DNA of 64,000 nt from CAYUYV01 sp964561475. Lineage in GTDB: Bacteria > Pseudomonadota > Alphaproteobacteria > JAJFIK01. The notes below the pieces were generated by a model. The model had not been told where the DNA came from and made no database searches. It saw nothing but the letters and a program-made list of their open reading frames with translations. Below, in pieces: positions 46,700 through 54,683 of the stretch. The stretch spans positions 1 to 64,000 of the forward strand of contig CAZLPU010000017.1 in the NCBI GenBank assembly GCA_964561475.1, read 5' to 3'. Position 1 is the first letter of the stretch; each line of letters begins with the position of its first letter. The position numbers and the translations under genes are program-made.

Positions 46700-48820
46700 T
46701 CAGAAGTCGTCGTCATCATCGAGGCCGCTTTCCAGCATTGCCGGGCTTTCACCGAGATCACCGCCGCTCCCGCCTCCCGTGGACGGATCATCCAGGTCCG
46801 GAATCAGCTTGCGCACTTGCCCGAGCTGAGCGGTGGGAAAGTGCTCAAGGGCTGCGGCCACCAGGGGATTGGCCAGGAGGGCAGCCCGTTCCTCATTCGC
46901 TTTTTTCCGGTCGATTTCCGCAAAGGTCGGCGCGCCTTTTTCGTTCGATACGCTGATCACCCAGCGCTGGCCGGTCCATTGACTGAGATTCTGGGACAGC
47001 CGCGAGGCAAGATCCTCCGGCGCACCGTCCGCCGGGCGGAAGTCAAGACGACCCGGTGTGCACCGCACAACGTGTACGAACTGACGCATCTCCGTTTCCA
47101 GGCGGATTTCCCGGTGTTCATGGGCGAGCGCCACCAGATCCTCAAAGGGAACCGGCTCTGAGCGTTGGGCCGCCGGTTCCGCCTGGGTTCTGTGTTCATG
47201 GGTCTGGGGTTGGGGCGGTTCGGTCTGGGGCATGGGCGAGGGCGCGTCGGCCCTGACCGCATTGGCGTTATGGGCCGAAACCTGACCGGAGGACCGCGCG
47301 GCATGGCCTCCTTGGGATGATGTGCCCGGTGCGGAATGACCCTGTGCGGAATGCTCTTGTGCGGAATGACCCCGTGCGGATGGGACAGGTGCCGATTGGC
47401 CTTGGGCGGATGAACCCTGGGCGCCAGCCGAACCGGCCCCGGCCTGCTGGGGTGGAGCCTGGGCCGGAGATGGGGACGCTGGCTGGCCGCCGGGGGCGGG
47501 CGGCATACCACCCTGGCCCAGACTGCGCAGAAGATCGTCCGGCGTCTTGAGGGTGGAGGCATAGCCCAGCCGGATCAGCACCATTTCCGCCGCCGCAATG
47601 GCATTGGGGGCATTCTGGACCTCGCTGAGGCCCTTGAGCAGGATCTGCCAGGCCCGGGTGAGGACATGGACCGGCAGTGTCCCCGCCAGAGCCACCCCCC
47701 GCTCCCATTCCGCGGGAGATTGGGAGGGGTCCGGATCACCGCCGGGCACCACATTGATGCGTGTCAGCCAATGTGTGACCTCAAGCAGGTCGTTCAGCAC
47801 CATGACCGGGTCCGCGCCACTGTCATACTGACCGTGCAACTCCGCCAGGGCCTCGGGGACCTTCCCGGCCATGATCATGTCGAACAGGTCGATCACCCGG
47901 CCCCGATCCGCGAGGCCCAGCATGTCCCTGATATCGTCAGCGCGCAGATGGGCCTTCGCGCCGGTCTCGCCGCCGGTGCCATGGGCGAGAGCCTGATCCA
48001 GAAGGGACATGGCATCCCGCGCCGAGCCTTCCGCCGCCCGGGCAATGAGCGCCAGGGCACCGTCCTCTCCGCTCGCGCCCTCCGCGTCCAGGACCTTGGT
48101 CAGATGGCTGATCAGGGCAGGCGGCTCGATCCGGCGCAGGTCGAAGCGCTGGCACCGGGACAGAACGGTGATCGGCACCTTGCGGATCTCGGTGGTTGCG
48201 AAAATGAACTTCACATGGGGCGGGGGCTCTTCCAGGGTCTTGAGCAGGCCGTTGAAGGCCTGTTTGGAGAGCATGTGCACTTCGTCGACGATATAGACCT
48301 TGAACCGGCAGGCGGCGGGCCGGTAGCGCACGGATTCGATGATTTCACGGATATCGTCGATGCCGGTGCGGGAGGCGGCGTCCATTTCCAGAACATCAAT
48401 GTTCCGGGACTCCGCGATGGAGAGACAGGGTTCGCATACGCCGCAGGGGGTGATGGTGGGGCCGCCGGTGCCATCCGGGCCGACGCAGTTCAGGCCCCGG
48501 GCGATGATCCGGGCGGTGGTGGTCTTTCCCACCCCCCGCACGCCGGTGAGAATGAAGCCGTGGGCCACCCTGCCGCTGGCAAACGCATTGCCCAAGGTGC
48601 GAACCATGGCGTCCTGGCCGACGAGATCGGAAAAGGTCTGGGGCCGGTACTTGCGGGCGAGAACGTGATAATCCCCGCCCTGGCCGAGCGCCCCATGTGC
48701 ACTGTTCTCTTTGCCGTTTCCGCTCTCAGGCCTGTTTGCGCTCCGTGGCCCTGCTCCGTTTTCAGGATCGGGGCCGCTCTTCGGTTCCGCTGAATCCTGG
48801 GTGTCCGAAGGGGCCGTCAT
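46700..48820 (-). CDS. dnaX: DNA polymerase III subunit gamma/tau
   Basis: 706 residues. AAA+ clamp-loader domain: ARKYRPQTFSDLVGQ, Walker A GVRGVGKTTTARI, zinc Cys cluster (CGVCEPCLS), Walker B YIVDEVHMLS and sensor ATTEIRKVP. A Gln/Ala/Ser-rich linker with SAQGHSA-like repeats (~430-560) leads to the tau-specific C-terminal domain. The final residues are LDDDDDF. ATG at 48820 is chosen because the conserved domain starts soon after; the upstream frame runs into the 4.5S RNA gene. No frameshift signal for gamma was evident. Confidence 0.95.
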   Translation of the reverse strand: MTAPSDTQDSAEPKSGPDPENGAGPRSANRPESGNGKENSAHGALGQGGDYHVLARKYRPQTFSDLVGQDAMVRTLGNAFASGRVAHGFILTGVRGVGKTTTARIIARGLNCVGPDGTGGPTITPCGVCEPCLSIAESRNIDVLEMDAASRTGIDDIREIIESVRYRPAACRFKVYIVDEVHMLSKQAFNGLLKTLEEPPPHVKFIFATTEIRKVPITVLSRCQRFDLRRIEPPALISHLTKVLDAEGASGEDGALALIARAAEGSARDAMSLLDQALAHGTGGETGAKAHLRADDIRDMLGLADRGRVIDLFDMIMAGKVPEALAELHGQYDSGADPVMVLNDLLEVTHWLTRINVVPGGDPDPSQSPAEWERGVALAGTLPVHVLTRAWQILLKGLSEVQNAPNAIAAAEMVLIRLGYASTLKTPDDLLRSLGQGGMPPAPGGQPASPSPAQAPPQQAGAGSAGAQGSSAQGQSAPVPSARGHSAQEHSAQGHSAPGTSSQGGHAARSSGQVSAHNANAVRADAPSPMPQTEPPQPQTHEHRTQAEPAAQRSEPVPFEDLVALAHEHREIRLETEMRQFVHVVRCTPGRLDFRPADGAPEDLASRLSQNLSQWTGQRWVISVSNEKGAPTFAEIDRKKANEERAALLANPLVAAALEHFPTAQLGQVRKLIPDLDDPSTGGGSGGDLGESPAMLESGLDDDDDF

Positions 48821-48969
48821 GGAGCATCCGTTAAGTCGGGCATCGAGTCGGGGATCAGTCTGTTGCGCGGCTGGCAGCCGCCCGACACGTGTCAGGGGCG
48901 GAGAGGCGCAAGGGTTATGGGCCTCGCCATCGGTTCCACGCTCATGCAATGCTGAGCGGGATTGGGCGT

Positions 48970-49070
48970 GGTGGGAGGCTGGACTGCGACCCGCGCCGGT
49001 CTCGTTACGGCTGCTTCCTTCCGGACCTGACCGGGTTGGCGAGTGACACGTCCGAGCCAACCTCCCGAAG
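48970..49070 (-). ncRNA. ffs: Signal recognition particle 4.5S RNA
   Basis: Read on the minus strand, the conserved apical core GGTCAGGTCCGGAAGGAAG-CAGCC is present with its symmetric loops. Terminal pairing brings GGGAGGTTGG (49066 down to 49057) against CCAGCCTCCC (48982 down to 48973), defining ~95-100 nt. It pairs with Ffh to target membrane proteins. Position just upstream of dnaX is typical of alphaproteobacteria. Ends are approximate (within ~5 nt). Confidence 0.95.
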
Positions 49071-49072
49071 CG

Positions 49073-49103
49073 ACTATATCAGATGCCGGGAAGGACCTTG
49101 CAA
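49073..49103 (-). promoter_or_regulatory. Promoter of the 4.5S RNA gene
   Basis: A near-consensus -10 (TATAGT, minus strand at 49078-49073) lies 6 nt before the predicted RNA 5' end. A TTGCAA at 49103-49098 is a possible -35 with a long 19-bp spacer. Confidence 0.55.
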
Positions 49104-49190
49104 GCGGTGTCATGAGGGTTCATGCATCGGCCCAGCCGGAAAAGACCCAAAACCCGGAGAAACCGGGGCTTCTGACTGTTCGCAGATATT

Positions 49191-49260
49191 TCCCGGTCCG
49201 AAAATCCCGGTGCAAAAATCCCGGTCCGCAATTCCCGGTCCGAAAATCCCGGTGCAACGT
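49191..49260. repeat. 14-bp tandem repeat, 5 units, upstream of nudC
   Basis: Five gap-free 14-bp units start at 49191, 49205, 49219, 49233 and 49247. All share TCCCGGT; the following bases alternate between CCGAAAA-like and GCAAAAA-like forms. The array ends 14 bp before the nudC start and adjoins its GAGGA ribosome binding site, so it lies in the probable nudC leader. Confidence 0.95.
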
Positions 49261-49274
49261 GAGGAACTCCCGCC

Positions 49275-50216
49275 ATGGCCCTTGAAGTGAACCCGAATAC
49301 CTTTGCCAACAACCCCCTGGACCGGGCCGCTCACCACCGCAAGGACACGGACTGGCTTGAGGCGCGCCTCAAGGATCCCTCCACACTGATCATGCCCCTC
49401 TGGCGCCTCAAGCCGTTTTTCCTGCCTTCCCGGGCAGGCAAGGGCATGCTCGATGCAGGCTGGCTGCGGCCGGGATTGTTGGATGCTTTGGCGGCGCCGG
49501 ACGCCACGGTCGTCTTTCTGGGCATGAACGGTGACGTGGCCCATTTCGCCATGGAATTGAACCCGTCCAGCAACCCGGAGCAAGAAGGCCCTCTGGCCGG
49601 CCTCGGGTCCTTCAATGAATTGCGGGACGTGGCCATGCGGCTCTCTCCAGGGGATGCGGCCATTCTGGCTCAGGCCAAGATGCTGGTGGACTGGCACGCC
49701 CGCCACGGCTTTTGCGCCAATTGCGGCGCGGCGACCAAACTGATGGACGGGGGCTATCGGCGGGATTGTCCGGCCTGCAATGCCGAGCATTTTCCACGCA
49801 CGGACCCGGTGGTGATCATGCTGCCGGTGCGGGGTGAGGACTGTCTGCTGGGCCGGGGGCGGCATTTTCCCCGGGGGATGTTCTCGGCCCTGGCCGGGTT
49901 CGTAGAGCCCGGGGAGTCCATCGAAGAAGCCGTGCGCCGGGAGGTTTTCGAGGAAACCGCCATCGCTGTGGAGACGGTGCGCTACCATTCCACCCAGCCC
50001 TGGCCCTATCCGTCCTCCCTGATGATTGGCTGCATCTGCGAGGCCAGTTCGGCCGAGATTAAAGAGGATGCGGATGAAATCGAGTCGGCCCGGTGGTTCA
50101 GCCGCGATGCCATCCGCGCCGCCGTCGAAGGGCGCGGGGACGGGTCCTTCTGGGTGCCGCCGTCCATGGCCATCGCCCACCAGATCATCAAGGCCTGGGC
50201 TTATGAAGAGGGCTGA
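49275..50216 (+). CDS. nudC: NAD(H) pyrophosphatase / decapping Nudix hydrolase
   Basis: 313 residues. Zinc ribbon CANCGAATK...CPACN, the NudC-specific TQPWPYPSSLM after the Nudix helix, and the Nudix box GFVEPGESIEEAVRREVFEETAI with catalytic Glu residues. It hydrolyses NAD(H) and can remove NAD caps from RNA. The N-terminal domain is divergent, as usual. ATG at 49275 with GAGGA upstream, directly behind the 14-bp repeat array. Confidence 0.95.
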   Translation: MALEVNPNTFANNPLDRAAHHRKDTDWLEARLKDPSTLIMPLWRLKPFFLPSRAGKGMLDAGWLRPGLLDALAAPDATVVFLGMNGDVAHFAMELNPSSNPEQEGPLAGLGSFNELRDVAMRLSPGDAAILAQAKMLVDWHARHGFCANCGAATKLMDGGYRRDCPACNAEHFPRTDPVVIMLPVRGEDCLLGRGRHFPRGMFSALAGFVEPGESIEEAVRREVFEETAIAVETVRYHSTQPWPYPSSLMIGCICEASSAEIKEDADEIESARWFSRDAIRAAVEGRGDGSFWVPPSMAIAHQIIKAWAYEEG

Positions 50217-50360
50217 CAGCCCGTGATGGATGTCGCGCCCTGAAAGCAATCCCTTTTTCGTCCTACCCCATTTGCAATGCTCCAATTGGAGGCCTATCCC
50301 TTTGGGCGGCACAGGGTTAGGGTTGCGCCCGACCGCAATCCGGTGAGGGAGGGACGACCT

Positions 50361-52760
50361 ATGAGCGAGATGCGCGAACGCCAGATCGAGCGGTGGCGGG
50401 CGGCGGCGAAACGGTTGCGGGACCGGGACATCAAAGAGAGTGAAGCCTCCGTCCAAGCCGGTGAGACCAACCTCGCGGAAGAAGAGGGCGAAGACCGGAT
50501 CCGGACCCGTCTGGCCCGCAAGGGCATGACCAAGGCGGCGGTCGATGCGGTGGTGGTGGAAATGCGCCAGACCCGCAAACCGGCGGTTCTGGAACGAATC
50601 CTCAAGGGCAGCCAGCTCCAGGACGTGGACTTCCTAGCCGGGGGCGCGCGCACGTCCCGGATGGTGGGCCGGATCGTGATCCGCAGCGGCGGGTCCGGCA
50701 TGGACGGGTTCGGCACCGGGTTCATGGTTTCGCCGACCCTGATGCTGACCAACAATCACGTGCTGCCCAATCCGGAAACGGCCGCCTATTCCTTCGTGCA
50801 GTTCGATTATATGGAGCGCAAGGACGGCACACTGACCGATCCCCGCAGCTTCGATTTCGACCCGGCGCATTTCTTCGTCACCCATGAGCCGCTGGATTTC
50901 ACCCTGGTGGCCGTCCGGCCCGTTGGCCGTGACGGGGATGTCAGGGCGGGGCGGGGATGGCTGCCCTTCATTCGCGCATCGGGCAAGGCCCTGAAGCAGG
51001 AGCCGGTGAACCTTATTCAGCATCCGGAAGGCGGCCCCATGCAGGTGGCGCTCCGGGAGAACATGGTCATCCGGGCCGAGCAGGACGCGCTCTACTACAC
51101 CGCCGACACCCTGAGCGGCTCGTCCGGCGCGCCCGTATGCAATGATGACTGGGACCTGGCGGCTCTTCACCGTGCAGCCGCGCCCAAGACAAATGAGAAC
51201 GGTGATTTCCTGCTGGTGGACGGATCGATCTGGGACGGCAACGATTATGACCTGCCCCGGGTGGATTGGGTGGCCAATGAGGGCACCCGGATCAGCTGGA
51301 TCGTCGCCTATCTTGACCGGCATCTGATCGGTGCGGCGGAGGATATTCTGTATCAGGAATGTTTCCGGGCGCCCGCCGCCGAGGCATTCAGCGCCCCGGA
51401 CCCGGTCAAGTCCCAGACTTCCGCCCGTTCCCACGGGCCGGTTCAGTCCGCTCCACCCGACTCCGGGGCGGATTCCCGTATCCCTTCCATGGCTCCCCTG
51501 CCTAATGCAAACAATCCTGGAGGCCTGTCGATGACACAGGACAACAACGGCGAATTTTCCTTCTATTTCAAGGTCACGATCACGCCCATGATCGGCGGTT
51601 TCGGTCAGAACCCGGTGGTGCAGCATGCTCCCCAGCAGACCGTCCAGCCCCAGCCCCCTTTGATGAGCCTGCCCGCACCCTCCCCGGCGCCTTCCTCAGT
51701 GCAGGGTCAATCTGTGGCCTCCTCCGCCACCACGACCACATCCACGCCTGGAACATCTGGAGTGGGACCATCCGGAGCAGGAGCATCCGCAGCGGCCACG
51801 CCTGCGCCCAAGCGGCCTGCGCCTGCTCCGGTGGCGCCTGCGACGCCGCCCGCCGCCGCCGCGCCGGAATCGCCGGTGTCTGCGGTCGCGCGCATGCTCT
51901 TCGAGGAGCGGCGGAACAAGTCCTATTATGACAAAGTGGAAGATGCCCGCGCCCGCGAGGAGTACTACGCCGGTATTGATTTCAATGTGAGCCCGGACCA
52001 GCTTTTCCATGACCTGGCCCAGCTCACGGCCCGTAACCACCGCAAGCAGCTCAGCTACAAGGAGTCCCGCCACCGGCACCTTTACCCCTGGGTCGATCTG
52101 CGGCCCAACGGCGAGTTGTTCAGCATCTACTCCGACGATGAGATGGGTGCGGAGAAAGTTCTGCGCCGGGAGCTCGAAGCCATGGCCCGGCGCCGGGCGG
52201 GCCCCCAGGAGAACTTCTCAGCAGAGCAGCTTCTGGCCTGGCTCGACGATGATCTCGACGATGAGGATATCGAGGAAAGCTTCGGCCTTCAGGAAGCAAT
52301 CAGTGGCCAGCATAACTGCGAGCATGTGGTGCCCCAGTCCTGGTTCGACAAGCGCCAACCCATGCGGGCGGACATGCACCACCTGTTTGCCTGTGAAATG
52401 AAATGCAACGGCTTTCGGGGCAATCTGCCCTATTTCGATTTCGATCCGTTCCTGGAGGCAGAGCGCCACGACTGCGGCCGCAAGGCGTCCGGCAAGTTCG
52501 AGCCCACCTACAATCACGGGGTCGTGGCCCGGGCAACGCTCTACTTCATTCTGCGCTATCCGGGTGAGATCGGTGATCAGGGCCGGGAGCTTCAGTCCAA
52601 CCGTCTGGACACCCTGAAGAATTGGCACCGCCAACAGAAGATTGATCTGTATGAACTGCACAGGAACGCGGAAATCGCCAAGGTTCAGGGCAACCGCAAC
52701 CCGCTGATCGATTTCCCCGAACTGATCGACAAGGTGAATTTCCGCGCCGGCATGGGCTGA
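50361..52760 (+). CDS. Trypsin-like serine protease fused to endonuclease I-type nuclease
   Basis: 799 residues, no signal peptide. N-terminal helical domain (1-100, charged, RLRDRDIKESEAS, VLERILKGSQLQDVDFL); trypsin/V8-like protease (~101-330) with His 133 in LTNNHVLP, Asp 179 in EPLDFTLVAV and Ser 255 in GSSGAPV; a Pro/Ala/Ser/Thr linker (~340-505) interrupted by a conserved-looking beta segment (FSFYFKVTITP); then an endonuclease I (EndA/Vvn-type beta-beta-alpha metal) domain with CEHVVPQSWF (His 655), MHHLFACEMKCNGFRGN and the family-typical NRNPLIDFPEL. It suggests protease-controlled DNA cleavage. ATG at 50361 follows GAGGGAGGG. A terminator follows; no partner gene is obvious. Confidence 0.9.
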   Translation: MSEMRERQIERWRAAAKRLRDRDIKESEASVQAGETNLAEEEGEDRIRTRLARKGMTKAAVDAVVVEMRQTRKPAVLERILKGSQLQDVDFLAGGARTSRMVGRIVIRSGGSGMDGFGTGFMVSPTLMLTNNHVLPNPETAAYSFVQFDYMERKDGTLTDPRSFDFDPAHFFVTHEPLDFTLVAVRPVGRDGDVRAGRGWLPFIRASGKALKQEPVNLIQHPEGGPMQVALRENMVIRAEQDALYYTADTLSGSSGAPVCNDDWDLAALHRAAAPKTNENGDFLLVDGSIWDGNDYDLPRVDWVANEGTRISWIVAYLDRHLIGAAEDILYQECFRAPAAEAFSAPDPVKSQTSARSHGPVQSAPPDSGADSRIPSMAPLPNANNPGGLSMTQDNNGEFSFYFKVTITPMIGGFGQNPVVQHAPQQTVQPQPPLMSLPAPSPAPSSVQGQSVASSATTTTSTPGTSGVGPSGAGASAAATPAPKRPAPAPVAPATPPAAAAPESPVSAVARMLFEERRNKSYYDKVEDARAREEYYAGIDFNVSPDQLFHDLAQLTARNHRKQLSYKESRHRHLYPWVDLRPNGELFSIYSDDEMGAEKVLRRELEAMARRRAGPQENFSAEQLLAWLDDDLDDEDIEESFGLQEAISGQHNCEHVVPQSWFDKRQPMRADMHHLFACEMKCNGFRGNLPYFDFDPFLEAERHDCGRKASGKFEPTYNHGVVARATLYFILRYPGEIGDQGRELQSNRLDTLKNWHRQQKIDLYELHRNAEIAKVQGNRNPLIDFPELIDKVNFRAGMG
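51519..51533 (+). promoter_or_regulatory. Internal ribosome binding site before the nuclease half
   Basis: GGAGG at 51519-51523, 7 nt before an in-frame ATG at 51531. Initiation here would make a separate ~409-residue linker-plus-nuclease protein lacking the protease. The Shine-Dalgarno match and spacing are as good as at most genuine starts in the window. Confidence 0.4.
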
Positions 52761-52787
52761 GCGGAAAAGTGATGCATCTGCGTGAAG

Positions 52788-52820
52788 AGGGGCCGGCACC
52801 GCATTGTGCCGGCTCTTTTT
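52788..52820 (+). terminator. Intrinsic terminator of the protease-nuclease gene
   Basis: A stem of up to 12 bp (core GCCGGCAC / GTGCCGGC, loop CGCATT) is followed by TTTTT, 28 bp past the stop. Confidence 0.93.
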
Positions 52821-52860
52821 CTATGGACCGGTGATCACGGACCATGTTCGGGGCGTGGGA

Positions 52861-53520
52861 TCAGCCCTGTTTGTATGTTGCATTCAAATGGGCGATCGCG
52901 CTGTCGGCGGTCTCGAAAATCGCGCCCGCATTGGGATCTTCCAGCCTGAGGGTCTGGCCGTCAGACCGTTCGGCCGTATGGAGATGATAGGGGATCTCCA
53001 GGCTGCAAAGCTGTTCGCGCACCAACCGGGTCCGAGGGCTGCCTTCTATGCCCCAGAGGATGAGGGGCTGGGTTATGTCTTTCGTCCGGGTCTGGACGTA
53101 CACGCCGCTCTGGAGCCGGAAAAGCAGGCTTAAGGATGCCAGGATGGCGTTGAGGGGGCCGAGGGACAGGCTGACGGGTGCGGCGCGTTGGCCGTAAGTG
53201 CGGTAGAGATAACGGGCGATGTCCGCGCTTTCATACATCTGGGTGCCCGTGTTCGGATCGATCAGATAGGGAAACTGGGCCTTGCCGCCGATCCTGATCA
53301 GATCCGCCCGGTACCGCTGTCCCCGTTTGGGGCAGGGCCGGAATTCCGCGCTGAGCTGGAGGCCGGTCACCGCCTCCCGGGCGATCCGGCAAAAGGGGCA
53401 GCCTTCGAATTCATAAAGAATAAGGGTCTGGTCCGGCTTCACCCGGGCAGGTGTCCCCCGCCAGCCCGCCCAGAAACGGGTGAGCGTGGTGATCCAGGAC
53501 AAAACGAGGTGGATGGGCAT
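52861..53520 (-). CDS. Tandem thioredoxin-fold (GST N-terminal/glutaredoxin-like) protein
   Basis: 219 residues. Domain 1 (~30-112) has the redox motif CPFC (41-44) and the GSH-site strand PYLIDPNTGTQMYESADIA. Domain 2 (~150-219) repeats the fold but with EGSPRT replacing the CxxC and a similar LEDPNAGAIFETADSAI strand. There is no helical GST C-terminal domain. A hydrophobic N-terminus (1-20) could be a weak membrane anchor. It may be a glutathione-linked reductase. ATG at 53520 is chosen. Confidence 0.78.
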   Translation of the reverse strand: MPIHLVLSWITTLTRFWAGWRGTPARVKPDQTLILYEFEGCPFCRIAREAVTGLQLSAEFRPCPKRGQRYRADLIRIGGKAQFPYLIDPNTGTQMYESADIARYLYRTYGQRAAPVSLSLGPLNAILASLSLLFRLQSGVYVQTRTKDITQPLILWGIEGSPRTRLVREQLCSLEIPYHLHTAERSDGQTLRLEDPNAGAIFETADSAIAHLNATYKQG

Positions 53521-53637
53521 GATCCGGGCTCCCGCCAAAGGGCTGCGCAATCGGTGCAATCTTAGCCCGGGCCGCGGGCGGACGGAATGGGCGCGCCTTT
53601 GGCGGTGTGCGACCGGCACACCGCGGGCCCGTCGGGG

Positions 53638-54480
53638 TCAGCCGCTGGCGATCGAGCGGATCGTGTGCACCACTTCCTTGATGAAGGTACTCGACGACCA
53701 ATAGCCAAGATGAGTGAGCAAGGGATCGTGGCCGATCCGGATCTCCCGGTCGATGACATGATGATTGTAGTCATCGCTCAGGGGCTGAAGGGGCCAGCCT
53801 AGAACATCATCGTCGTCGTAATAGTTGATCCAGCGGAATTCCGGATCCAGCACCTTTGTGGGCAGGGACTGAAAGGTCCTGATATTGTCGTGGTGCATGC
53901 CGGACACGAAAAGGGGGATGTTGCATCCGGTCGTATAGAAGGTGTGGATACCTTTGCCCCGGCAGAAGGCAACTTCCTGCTCGTCTTCGGTGAAACCGAT
54001 GGCGTCCTTCTGCCAGATGCCGCTCGCCGGATAGAAATCAGCCTGCGTATCAACCTTGCAAGCGTCCCACAGATAGTTGGAGAGCACCTGTCCGCCCAGG
54101 GATGTGGCAATGATGATGACCCTGGCGCCGTCCTCTCCCCTCAGGGCCCGGTAGCAGTTCTGGAAGGCGCTCCGGATATCGAACTGGGCGAGATAGTAGG
54201 GGCTCTCATCCCCTTCAGGCTGGGAAAACAGGCTGGCCGCATCGGAAAAGCCGAACAAAAGCTCCTGGCGGATCCGGTCATATTGGAGCTGCTTCTTCAC
54301 CTTCTGAAAATAGTAGTGCTGGTTCCGCTGAAGGCTGCGCTGATAGTATATTTCCTCAAAATGGACATCGATCCAAAGATCCGGGGGCAGCTTGCGCTTG
54401 ATCCGGCTGATGAAACCATTGGCATACCCTTTCTGGGTATTGCCCTGCCCGTGGGCGGTCATGACAACGACTTTGACCAT
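53638..54480 (-). CDS. Alpha/beta hydrolase-like protein, unknown function
   Basis: 280 residues. Starts with a strand and loop VKVVVMTAHGQG as in alpha/beta hydrolases; the nucleophile elbow is ATSLGG (Ser 127). A candidate acid lies in NYYDDDDVLGWPL and the His in DPLLTHLGYW, so the triad order is intact. I do not recognise a named family. The middle has an insertion rich in Tyr/Gln/Arg. ATG at 54480 follows AAGGA. It is followed by the tandem thioredoxin-fold gene on the same strand (117-bp gap). Confidence 0.68.
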   Translation of the reverse strand: MVKVVVMTAHGQGNTQKGYANGFISRIKRKLPPDLWIDVHFEEIYYQRSLQRNQHYYFQKVKKQLQYDRIRQELLFGFSDAASLFSQPEGDESPYYLAQFDIRSAFQNCYRALRGEDGARVIIIATSLGGQVLSNYLWDACKVDTQADFYPASGIWQKDAIGFTEDEQEVAFCRGKGIHTFYTTGCNIPLFVSGMHHDNIRTFQSLPTKVLDPEFRWINYYDDDDVLGWPLQPLSDDYNHHVIDREIRIGHDPLLTHLGYWSSSTFIKEVVHTIRSIASG

Positions 54481-54683
54481 GAACAAGTTTTCCTTCCAGT
54501 TCTGGGCCGTTTCTCACGGGCAGCAGGCCGGGCTTGAAGCCAACGGCTCCTGTCAGCGGTGCACCCCGTTCCGTCCGGGCACACACTCTGCCCAACTACC
54601 GATCCCCCGTGTTATGCCAAGCGGGCAGAGAGATGCAAATTTCTCGGACGAACCACCAGACCACCGACCAATGAGGGCTTGCC

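Noticed and set aside
49191..49260. A CRISPR-like array
   Set aside because: The units are 14 bp with no spacers between them and no cas genes are present; it is a simple tandem repeat.
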